NCBI GenBank assembly: GCA_020881915.1
Contig: JAJFPB010000003.1
Span: 744,001 to 808,000, forward strand
Length of the DNA stretch: 64,000 bases
Source of the DNA: Paramyrothecium sp. XJ0827
Taxonomy: Eukaryota > Ascomycota > Sordariomycetes > Hypocreales > Stachybotryaceae
Reading direction: 5' to 3'
Shown: positions 1-9,692 of the stretch, one piece after another
How positions within the stretch are numbered: position 1 is the stretch's first letter
Layout of the letters: each line of letters begins with the position of its first letter
Program-made: the position numbers and the translations under genes
Notes under the pieces: model-generated
Database searches by the model: none
Told to the model about the DNA's origin: nothing
What the model saw: only the letters and a program-made list of their open reading frames with translations

Positions 1-666
1 ACCTCGTGATTTGGGTCTACTGTGTGCCGTTCGCGCCTAGGAGGATATCACAGGAATTGTATCGGCCTGACTGCATAGATCTGGGAAAGAATAAGGCCAC
101 CTGGAGAAGTCAGGCACAAATGCAACACCAACTCCGATCTCACAGTTCCCTATCTGGTCTAGAGCAGCCGTTCGGCCGAAGCTAAAGCAGCTCTTCACCT
201 TTACTCCAATCCGCGATTCGTTATTCAATGGGGACAATTGGCCAATCCCATAAAGATTCTCCGTGAGGGGTTTTTCTTGTCGACTCGCATCCCCCCGGAC
301 CAGGAGGGCCACTTGGGGAATGAGGGGCGGGAGAGTGGGTAAATCGTCACCGTCTTACCTGAATTGGCATTCTCGGAAGCCGGCTGCCCGGGCTCGATTT
401 CATTCGGTTCCTGGTTCACGGGAAATCAGCCCGCAAATGCCTACTTGAGCGACGGTCAACTTCAGTCCTTGCAGTATGCATTCTTGACGCCATGGAGCAG
501 TCCGAAATGGGACATGGGGCCCTTGGGTGCGGGGGAAGACGACATATATACACCTCGCACGCGGATGTGCTCAATGCTGAGCAACGGGGTGCTCGTCTCG
601 CTCATGGTCAATTCGGTGTGAGTGTTTTACTTTGTTTTCGAGGAGTCTGTACCGCCCACGCCAAAC
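1..666. other. No gene seen; upstream region of the SGNH esterase
   Basis: Short open frames on both strands here have no recognisable domain and overlap one another, so I call none. A TATATA stretch at 545-550 lies about 120 nt before the esterase start and could be its core promoter. Confidence 0.5.
545..550 (+). promoter_or_regulatory. Possible TATA element of the SGNH esterase gene
   Basis: TATATA sits 117 nt upstream of the ATG at 667. Position and sequence fit a fungal TATA element; there is no other support. Confidence 0.3.
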
Positions 667-1786
667 ATGAAGGTTTTCGTACTTGCCGTGCTGGCTTCTG
701 CTGTCACGGCGGCCACTCTCCCCAACCACGTGAGGGCAAATGCACCGGTCAGTCCGCCCCTATTGAAAGCAAGATGAATTCCAACTTAACACGTTGCAAC
801 AGACCTATCGATTCGTCGGTCGAGTGAACCCGGAGACCAAGGAACTGACGTGGCCAAGCACTGGTGTGGCATTCACCTTCACTGGCACCACGGCGTCCAT
901 CAACATCAACAGTGTCAGCGGCGCAACCAGTGTGAACCTGTACATTGATGACAACGAGCCAATCATCATTCCGAATGTGAACGGGACCTCGATCCCAATC
1001 CCCAAGCTGCCCCAGGGAACCCACAAGGTGGAGCTGCGTAAACGCTCGGAGACCTACTTTGGCACATTTCGCATCACCGATGTGACCACCGACGGCGCCT
1101 TCGTGGAGGATCTGGCTCCCGAGCGCAAGATTGAAATCATTGGCGATTCCATCTCCGTCGGCTATGGCCTGGACGGCGTCCTGCCTTGCACGGACTCAGC
1201 TGTGCTGCAAAACAACCCAAAGACATACGGTGCCTTGGCTGCCAGGGCTTTGGGCGCCGACTACAGTGTCGTGGCCTGGAGCGGCAAAGGCCTGATCCGC
1301 AACTACGCAAGCTCGCCTCCCGATCCTCTTCCGCCCATGCCCGTCGTCTACACCCGCTACGGCGCCTACGATGCGGACAACAGTTTCACGTTCCCCTCCA
1401 CTTGGGTGCCAGACGCTGTTGTTATCAACCTCGGCACAAACGACTTCAGCTACCTTGGCGTGCGCGATCCCGTCAACCCAGCAGACCTTGTTGATGCGCT
1501 CGTGGAGCTCACAAAGAAAGTCTACTCCAACTACCCGGAGGCACAATTCTTCTTTGTCTCGTCTCCGCTGCTCAACGATGGCTATCCTCCCGGCGACGCG
1601 CAGAAGTCCACTCACATCAAGGTGCTCCAGGACTCCATCAAGAAACTCTGCGGTGTGAGAATTCATCTCGTAGATTGGCCATCGCAAGGCGCCGATGTTG
1701 GTTGTGATTACCACCCCAATGCCGCTACCCAGGCTATTGGTGCTTCCTTGCTAGAGGATTCGATCAGGTCCGCACTGGACTGGTAA
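667..1786 (+). CDS. Secreted SGNH/GDSL esterase, two-domain (CE2-like)
   Basis: Exons 667-747 and 803-1786 give 354 aa; the 55-nt intron (GTCAGT...ACAG, with CTTAAC branch-like sequence) keeps the frame. The first exon encodes a signal peptide (MKVFVLAVLASAVTAA). Residues about 30-130 form a beta-rich domain. A SGNH hydrolase domain follows: the nucleophile block IGDSIS (Ser about 143), the Asn block GTNDF, and the C-terminal CDYHPN with the catalytic Asp/His pair. This arrangement (beta-sandwich then SGNH) is known from carbohydrate esterase family 2 and related deacetylases of plant or fungal wall polysaccharides, so an extracellular deacetylase is the likely role. The exact substrate is not readable from sequence. 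The start is chosen because it supplies the only signal peptide in frame. Confidence 0.88.
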
Positions 1787-2098
1787 ATGATGCTTGAAAA
1801 AATCTAGCCTATGAATTTTGGATAGACAAATCGAGAGTATTCCTTTGGACCAGCCTTCTTTTGGCACGTAAAATTGCCCTTCATAAATGATGGAACTCAA
1901 TGAAGGATCCATCTCTCACTTACAACCCAGTGATGATTATCCACTCTCGAGCAGTAGTTTCAGTTCATCAAATTCTAGCACAATCAATTGCTTGAACACC
2001 CGTGTATGTTGATTGCCAAATTTCGGTTTCTTTCGTGAACAGCAGTCAATAGATACGTTCCTATTTTGTGAGCCCTTACAATAAGTCTTGTTCTCCCC
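1787..2098. other. Convergent intergenic spacer, no gene seen
   Basis: The esterase (plus) and alpha/beta hydrolase (minus) end towards each other across this stretch. I see only AT-rich 3' flanks. Confidence 0.6.
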
Positions 2099-3154
2099 CT
2101 ATCGAAAGAATTCTTGAATGACGCCGATTGCTTTTGCTGGCTGGCCTCTCATTTCTGCATTTACCAACAATTCATGGCCCACTCCCTCTATCACGACACT
2201 CTTGGCGGTAGGGAAAATTCTGCGGAGTGCTGTCACTCCTTCTTGAAGATAGGTTGTCGTCCGGGCGCCGGAGAGCAGGAGAATGTCTTGACCACGCTTG
2301 ACCGACAAAGCATAATCATCTGACTTTTGCAACATCCCCTCCACTACAGCAAAATCGTACCGGATCAGGCCAGCCATGTCCCTGAGCAGGCATTTCCCTC
2401 GATCGTCGCCGCCTGCCGCCTTACGCCGCACTTCTGCATTATCCATAATTCTGAGCATCAACCAAGTGAGAAGTTTCATCAGGCTACGAGGAATCCATGT
2501 CGGGCCCAGTTCAACCGTCTGCATGGCTGCGACAAGAGCACTAACTTCTCCATGTTGGGCAAGTTCAGATTCGTAGCGATGGATGCCTTCGATTTTGCAA
2601 GACGTCGGTAGATCCTCGAATATGATAGGTGGTTCAAAGATGATGAACTTTTTTATTCGCTCAAGTGTAGAACTAGGCGCGGGCTCACAAAGAGCTTTCA
2701 AAACAATAAGAGCTCCTGATGACACGCCAATGACATACTCTGATCCAGTGGCATTGATCAGTGTCTCAAGATCTTTTGTTTCGACCTCAATAAGGTCTGC
2801 CTTAAAGGCTGGGTGGTATGTCTCTTTGAAGGTCCTGTCTCCAGTGGAAATTGTGTATCTTAAGTCTATATTCTCTGTATCTTGTGCGCTCAATCCAGGG
2901 CGATCCAGCATTTGACGCACGACGCCGTCTTGGAAGAGCCTCTGCGGGTAGTCTCCAGACAAACCGCGACACCGTCGGGAGACAAGGTGAACTGTGTAAG
3001 ACAAAGCCATACCTCGCGCCAGCTCCTCATGCGACAGAGCGTAAGTCGCTGCACCATGCACCACAAGGATGCTGGGTCCGGAACCGATGCTATAGTAATG
3101 AAGCCTTGACCCGTCGATCGTATCGGCAAAATGAGAAGTGAGTTCGGTCGCCAT
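2099..3154 (-). CDS. Alpha/beta hydrolase
   Basis: Single-exon 351-aa protein without a signal peptide. The alpha/beta-hydrolase signatures are in order: oxyanion-hole block LVVHGAA (residues 31-37), strand/loop RCRGLSGDY (61-69), nucleophile elbow GVSSG (Ser145), and a C-terminal GVGHELLV with the catalytic His. A segment of roughly 45 residues (about 70-117) sits between the RGRGxSGDY-type loop and the helix before the nucleophile. Most relatives I know are shorter there, so it may be a lid or, less likely, retained sequence. Substrate is unknown. It lies about 15 kb from the PKS, too far to assign to that cluster with confidence. Confidence 0.8.
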   Translation of the reverse strand: MATELTSHFADTIDGSRLHYYSIGSGPSILVVHGAATYALSHEELARGMALSYTVHLVSRRCRGLSGDYPQRLFQDGVVRQMLDRPGLSAQDTENIDLRYTISTGDRTFKETYHPAFKADLIEVETKDLETLINATGSEYVIGVSSGALIVLKALCEPAPSSTLERIKKFIIFEPPIIFEDLPTSCKIEGIHRYESELAQHGEVSALVAAMQTVELGPTWIPRSLMKLLTWLMLRIMDNAEVRRKAAGGDDRGKCLLRDMAGLIRYDFAVVEGMLQKSDDYALSVKRGQDILLLSGARTTTYLQEGVTALRRIFPTAKSVVIEGVGHELLVNAEMRGQPAKAIGVIQEFFR

Positions 3155-5282
3155 AATAGGCTCATTGGAATCCTCGCCACTGCAGCCCGTCTAAATTTTG
3201 ATCAATCTAGGCTCAGCTGGAATACATATCGTTTGTTTCCAAGCATCGCACGTTGGCGCCTCCGTCATCGTATTACGCGTTTTCAAGGTTTCGTAATTCG
3301 TGTCTGCTAACCCGAGGGTGGCTTGCATGACATCAGGTTGTTTCCGGATACACGTGGCTCGGCCCAGGGACGAAATAATTCTAGACCGCCACACACGACT
3401 TTAGTCGTGATTGAAACTGTGAGGAATTTATCCCACTGCTAATTTTAAAAATTCTCAGATTGAGAGGCATCTATTGGGTCCGCGACGCTCAAGCCGGGTG
3501 CGGCGCACTTCACAACTAATGCTTCGGTGAAGTGTCTCGTCCTCGACAACGTACGGAATGATTATGATGGTCCAGAAGTATCGCATGCACGAGAATCGAA
3601 ATACGGGTATTTCGAAGTAAATGATTATTAACACCAGGATCTATATTACTAAAGATCACTCCTAAATAGGCTCTAAATACATAAAATACTATTATCAGCG
3701 TACAGATATGCGACCGTGTCACGACCCAACGCACCTCGGACTCTTTTTCAGACAGGCGAAGGCGCGCCTTAGCCATCTCAATCTGTGAATTGCCCGAAGA
3801 TTTACGGGAGGGCAGCTCAGTTGCTCCACCGGATCAACTGACACGCCTGCGCAAAGCGTGGCGTCAGATCGGCAATGCAGTGTCTGCGCTGCATCCGAGG
3901 GCTGACCACAACTGCGCCAGAGAATCAGCCCATGTCAGCCTCAGTTGATGGCACCCTACTATGAATTAACACCTCACCACGGACAGAGCCTCATGCCCCC
4001 TCAACAGATAAACTGTGACGTCGAGGCACCTCTCACGCTCTTGGAAGAAAATAATCATCTTCTCGGTATCCTCCACCCTTGCACGGACAGGTTGACTCTA
4101 GCAGAGAGCGCCAGAGTCATGAGTACGGATCATCGACCAGAAGCGATGGCGACTACCACAGCACCGAGGCCCTGTCATTTTGCCCAATAGCACTTCTCTT
4201 CCGTGCGTCTTGTACGAACTCGACCAACATTAGCCCGGTTGCACTGTCTCCACAATCAGGCGGGCACGCCATTTTCTATGCAGACTTCAGTGATTAGATC
4301 CACGTCTTCAACGATCGTATCTTGATGCAAAATCTCGAAATGAACAAGACACCCCGTCCGCTCTCCTATAGTCAAAGTCGTTAAGGGGCAGATTAGTAGT
4401 TAGGTCGGTGACGACCAGCGAATACCCGCTGTTGTATGTATTATTTTTTTGATGCCTCTCTTTTTACGATTGTGGGCGAGGGGCTTAGGCTTATGTATAG
4501 AATAACGAGGACATCGGCCACATACGTGCCTCTGGAACCAGCGTCATGGACCCTGTTTTTGGTGGCTAGCAAAGCCACGCGCTTCGCCACCCACCACCGT
4601 TAACGAAGCCCAAAACGGAGCCTCCCTGGGGCCGCCTAATGGTTGATCCAGCCTGTAGCTTCGGGTTGTCCCACTGCCCCAACCCGCTCACCCAAATTCT
4701 GCCTGGCTCAGCGTTCTGCGCATCATGTCTCAAGATCCTGCCCAGCTTTACTTGCCACGTTACATTTGCCTATGCCTTTTCATCTTCCGTTATACGCCTG
4801 TAGCGCCTTTCCGCTCGGCATAGTGCTTAAGGATAGCTCCCTGTACCTTTGTACCCAGCTGAGAACCCAGCGCCTGCATCGCAACAGGAATGACGCGCTA
4901 CCTCGCCAATCGTTTGGTGTTGTTTCGGAGCAAAGCTTAAGGGACAGTAGTTCTCGACAAATTTATGCTTATCCCGCTCTCTTACGCTACTGCACCTCGC
5001 CTGCAGGTAACCGGGTCATTCGCAAGGCGGAATCGTCGACTCGCTAAATAGCCCTCGTTCGGCGTCGCAATAATTATTCCGTGGCTGCGCCACACATTCA
5101 CCTGTTGCCGCGCCATATGGCCTTTTAAGTCCAGCCCTTCCCTGAGACGAGGGAGGGAGGTCCGGGTTGGTTCATTGACGGACGAAATCGCAGAAGCGCA
5201 TAACTCCGAGTCTGTCTAGACAATGTCTTGTTGTAAGTGTGAGTGCTATCGACGTTCAAGATGACGCGTTGCAATTCACTAA
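3155..5282. other. Gene-poor stretch, nothing recognised
   Basis: About 2.1 kb without a convincing gene. Several frames of 60-134 codons are open (for example plus 4643-5047 and minus 3516-3776), but they are low in recognisable structure, lack splice support and have odd compositions. An AT-rich patch lies near 3590-3710. I see no transposase motif or terminal repeat. Confidence 0.5.
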
Positions 5283-8200
5283 TGCAGAAGCAACTCGCAA
5301 GTCTTCGGCAGACAGCGCCGCCCGCGCCGCGATGGTGACCGTGACCTTCACCCGCGGCCTGCCCAGCCAACGCCCGCCGAGTCTCCTCTGCGAGCTGGGG
5401 CACCACTGCAACCAAAACCACGGCCGGCAGCAGAGACGGTAGGCAAAGAACCTGCAAAAACAGCGGCCCGAGAATCAGTACGACAGCCAACACAAGAGCC
5501 ATCAGTAGTCGTCGGGTCGCAAACATGGCCCATAATCGTGCCGCTTACCCCGGAAAGCCGGCATAATGTCCTGATCTATCACCATGAGATTCAGTCCATG
5601 GTGAGTGGGACAGTGCCATGCTGGACGTACGTCTCCCGGGGCCTCGCCGACGTGGGCCAGAAGGATGTTGTATTCACCATCAAGCGCCGCGCTACTGAAT
5701 CGCAGCGCGACTACCCCAGGGAGCCACTGGAGTGGTTCCAGATCCTCCATCTTCTTGCTCGAGAAGGCCAGATTGTCGACTGCTTCCACCAGACTACCTT
5801 CAGCAGGGACGGCTTCCTAGGTCGCTCCGACATTCGAGCCATCCTCTACTACCCGCCCACGGGCCTCAGCACCGTACCTCCAGAGTATCTGCCCAAGGAG
5901 AGGCTACATGCCATCGCTATGACGGTATCCGAGGTCGAGGTGATGGAGAGGTGCGGGCTGATGCGCGTCATCTCCAGCCTCGGCTTTTCCGAGAGATACT
6001 TCCCCGTCACTCCGTGGATCGACCGCGACCGGAAGAGCTGCGTTACCATAGCCGAGATGGACGAATTCATCAGGGAGGTCATTCCCTTCTGGGACGACAG
6101 GTCGACGAGCGCGTTCAGACGAGGCACCGATATCGTGCTCCATATCCCCCAGAAATCAGAAAGCGGGATCCAGACGCTCGTAAGAGGCCTCTCCCTCGAC
6201 GGCGCCATCGGTATCAGCTCGGTCCCTTACAGAGAATCTGACTCTGGCGTACTTTACCGTCGCGCCGATGATAACCTTCCGAAGGCCTATGGGACAGGTC
6301 TTTCGTGCACGAATCTGGCCTTTATTGTGTTTTGTCCCGAACAGGACGAGGACGAGTTTATATTGACTGAGGACGGCTATTCAGGTATGCCGCTATTTGA
6401 ACCCTTCTTGATGCACATATCGCTGACGGTGAATAGTGCTTCTTACCAACTCGACTTGGGCCATCATTCGGGATGCAATTCTTACGTCAAGGCCCATTAG
6501 CGTCACCATTGGAGACTTCAGGTTCTGCCTAGAGTATGCAGCTGAACAGAAAAGCACGCAGCAGAAACAGATTCAGACGACATACAAGACCACCAACTCC
6601 GCCCTAGCAGGTTCTTGGCCGTCGAGGACCCCAGCCGTCCATAACTGCGGCGGTTGCATAAGTTCCCATGGATTATGCAAGGTGCTCAAAAGCCAATCAG
6701 CAGTCCACCAACTCTTACGCGGGGAGAAGGTCCTGTTATTCAGCGGACCGAAAGCTCAGCTTGAGCGCTGCGCGTCCCAGGGCTGTGCTTTCGCGAAACT
6801 TATATATCCAGGCTCCCATGACGAGATTACCCACTTCCTTCAACGAGCGGATCAAGGGCCGGCAAACCAGATGCTGCTCTTGTCCATCCTGAGAGGTAAC
6901 CAGACACCCGATCAGGGGCTCCACGTTGCCGTGTCCACTACTCCAGGTATGATGATACAGAGGCCGGCCGCGTAGTGTTCTTTCCGCTAACTCCTGGCTT
7001 AGACGATCCGGCGTGGTCCGTGGTTGGGATGGATCCTGTCAACCCTGATCCTCTCTCAGCCAGAAGTATCGGCGTCATGGATGAGTGGCTGCAGCAGTGC
7101 AGCTCGAGGCTTCAAGGGCATAACGAATGTGTAAGATGGGACGCGAGGGCAGTTACCCTCCCCACCCGTGTTATCGACGTCAGGGGCCAGGTGCCGAGGC
7201 TGTGGACTCCTTCATCGAACGAATCTGGCCGTTATGCTACCTTGAGTTACTGCTGGGGTGGTCCGCAACCGCATTCCACTACGACAGCAAGACTCGCCGG
7301 GTACCACAAGTCCCTTCCGATGGATTTGTTTCCCACCACCATCCGAGATGCTATAGCATTGACGCGGGCTCTAAAGATCCCCTATCTTTGGATCGACTCT
7401 CTCTGCATTATCCAAGACTCTGAGCCGGACAAGACCAAGGAGATTGCCAAGATGAGCCAGGTCTATAAGAACTCGTGGGTGACCTTCTCAGCAGCTACAG
7501 CATCGACGTGCCGTGACGGGTTCCTCGGCATCCAAGAAGAAACACGCAATCGACTAAAGCGCTCCGTCACCATCTCCATAGCGGGTCCATATGGTATCGC
7601 CGGCAGCATCATGCTCACTCCAGCAAGATTCAACGGCGTAAACATGAGATTCGAAGACAAGTTCCCAATCGACCGCCGCGCATGGACATACCAGGAGTAT
7701 CTCCTCTCACCGCGCGTTATCAGCTTCTATCACGACCATACCGAATTCAAGTGTCCTAGAGGTCTTCTATCCGACGACGGGCTCAAAGCAGAGGAAGAGC
7801 GCCTAAACCCGCCCATATTCGCCAGGCGGTCAAAACTAGGTCCGCTATTCTTCCTGCAAGACTCAGATATAACCCCGAATCTCCGCCGAAAAGCCGTTTC
7901 CCCTGAAGCACGCAAGGTTCTTCGTCAGCTCTGGGATAATGTCGTAACAGAGTATACGCCCGGGAGACTGACGAATCCGGATGACAAGCTACCTGCCGTG
8001 TCTGCACTGGCCTCCGAGTTCCACCGTATCTTTGGCGATGAGTACCTTGCGGGACTATGGAAGGGGAATCTCATACATGATCTCCAGTGGTTCGCGTTTC
8101 CCCCGGCACACGGAGAATCGCCAGTACCAAAATACCACGTCCCATCTTGGTCATGGGCATCAGTAACCAATTATTCCGTCTATCCACACGAAGCAAGCAG

Positions 8201-8687
8201 GTACTCTGTCCAATCAACCCGAGCAGAAATTCTCGACTGCTCTGTCGACCTAGTATCAGAAGAAGCAACCTTCGGTCAGGTCAAAGGGGGTCTATTGACT
8301 ATTCGCGGTCCCGTTAGAAGCTTGAGCTTGAGAGAGGCATGGCAACATTTCGGCTGCGGGCCGAGGGCCGATCAATCCAAAACTATCGGAATGATTGACC
8401 CAGATTTCCGATGGAAGGTTCCCAAAGACGGATCAATTCGGAGCGAGTTTGGCATTCCGGAGGATAGAGGACCGCTCTTCTTCCTCGGGCTGTCGATGCG
8501 GCCGGGGGATAAGTATGAGACCTGCGGCCTCACGCTCCTCGAGACGGCGGACAACCAGTACGAGCGGTTTGGGCTGTTCAAGGTTGGGGCGGCTGATGAC
8601 TTGATAGCCATCCCTTCTTGGCACCAGCAGGTCGCCACGGAGCGCTGGGGCAATGATTATAAGGTTAGGACTATTTCTATACGATAG
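5283..8687 (+). CDS. HET-domain protein with N-terminal SUFU/DUF3480-like region
   Basis: Clear exons are up to 6384, 6437-6946 and 7003-8687 (introns 6385-6436 and 6947-7002, both with good branch points and matching phase). From the first in-frame Met (5598) the protein is 993 aa. The frame stays open back to 5283 with a Pro/Ala/Gln-rich stretch and no Met, so an upstream exon is likely and the true start is unresolved. Residues about 1-295 (counted from 5598) resemble SUFU / SARA C-terminal (DUF3480) domains: TYVSRGLADVGQ, FLGRSDIRAILYYPP, and a closing strand near the second exon start. Residues about 510-660 are a typical HET domain (ATLSYCWGG, YLWIDSLCI, the FSAA block, then the DRRAWTYQE block). 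HET proteins act in vegetative incompatibility or cell death. The SUFU/DUF3480 assignment is my inference. Confidence 0.85.
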
Positions 8688-9128
8688 ACAGGAGCTACAG
8701 TAAGAGCCATTGATCGCAAACGGCAAGCATGGCAATCTTTAGACTACTAGTGTATAATTAAGGCCTAGGGAGGAGTTAGGCTGACCCGATTTTCTCAAAT
8801 ATCAAATCGTAACCGGAAGCGCCCCTCGTTCGGGCGCACCGCATGTGTCATGGCAAGAAACGGAACTATGGGCATACACATTCGTTGTGTTTGCCGCCAT
8901 GTTATCTATCTATCATTTCTGTGTAAGTTTATAGTAGTCTAGTGTTTCCGTGTAGCTTTGGCTTTGGTGCAGGACATGCTTCAAACTGTCCTTCAGATGT
9001 TTGAACTTGGGCATTAGCTAGTCCCCACTTTTCCCAGTGGCTGGAGTTGTTCTCAGCTTTTCGATCAAAACAAACAAGTTCTCAACGCCTATCATCCGCC
9101 CTCGTCTCGCACAAATCCATCTGCCTCC
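8688..9128. other. Intergenic, no gene seen
   Basis: Spacer between the HET gene and the broken WD40 gene; a tract near 8890-8950 is T-rich. Nothing else stands out. Confidence 0.5.
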
Positions 9129-9692
9129 ATGGAAGAAATTGAGAGGCTGCGGAAGCAGCTACGGGAAGAGCGGCGCCTACGTGAAGAGGAGCAACGCCGA
9201 CGCGAAGAAGAGCAACGCCGACGCGAAGAAGAGCAACGCCGACGCGAAGAAGAGCAACGCCGACGCGAAGAAGAGCAACGCCGACGCGAAGAAGAGCAAC
9301 GCCGACGCGAAGAAGCCGAAGAACGCGCTCGCGCATCGTTCGTCGCCTCGGGATCTGATGATAAGACAGTCCAGCTATGGGATGCGAGTACGGGCACAGA
9401 GCGGCATATTTTTCACGGCCATTCAAGCCTTGTCACCGCGGTTGCATTCTCGCCCGATAGCAAGCTTATTATCTCAGGATCTGGCGATAAGACGGTCCGG
9501 CTATGGGACGCAGATACAGGCGCAGAGCGGCATATTTTTCGGGGCCATATGGGTCGGGTTAACACGGTTACATTCTCACCTGACAAGCAATTGTCTGCCC
9601 TCTTCGTGGGTAGGTCAGCGTGCAGAGTGACGAAACCTGCATGTTACATCATGTTCTTTCTAGGACAACTCAAGGCGATGACCTATCCCTGA
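9129..9692 (+). pseudogene. Truncated coiled-coil/WD40 gene
   Basis: The frame from ATG 9129 encodes 187 aa. Residues 1-68 are a charged Glu/Gln/Arg coiled coil built on six exact-looking copies of EEEQRRR. Then come about one and two-thirds WD40 units (SGSDDKTVQLWDASTG; SGSGDKTVRLWDADTG; then VNTVTFSPD). At about 9587 WD40 similarity stops abruptly and the frame runs into unrelated residues and a stop. Functional WD40 propellers need about seven blades, so this looks like the remnant of a longer gene, perhaps an NLR-type (NACHT-WD40) protein such as the het-d/het-e family. An AT-rich island begins a few hundred bases downstream, consistent with a decayed or rearranged locus. An expressed short protein cannot be excluded. 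Confidence 0.6.
9183..9308 (+). repeat. 21-bp in-frame tandem repeat, 6 copies
   Basis: Six nearly identical 21-nt units (core GAAGAGCAACGCCGACGC) encode EEEQRRR six times. High nucleotide identity between copies implies recent expansion or homogenisation. Confidence 0.92.

Noticed and set aside
4643..5047. 134-codon plus-strand frame
   Set aside because: Cys/Pro/Ser-rich without pattern, no signal peptide, and flanked by stops; most likely chance.
5125..5526. Minus-strand frame with a hydrophobic N-terminus that looks like a signal anchor
   Set aside because: It overlaps the open frame leading into the HET gene. After the Leu/Val-rich start it has no structure, and the composition is explained by the opposite strand.
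9183..9308. Tandem 21-bp repeats considered as a CRISPR array or satellite
   Set aside because: Units are directly adjacent without spacers and are in frame in a coding sequence.
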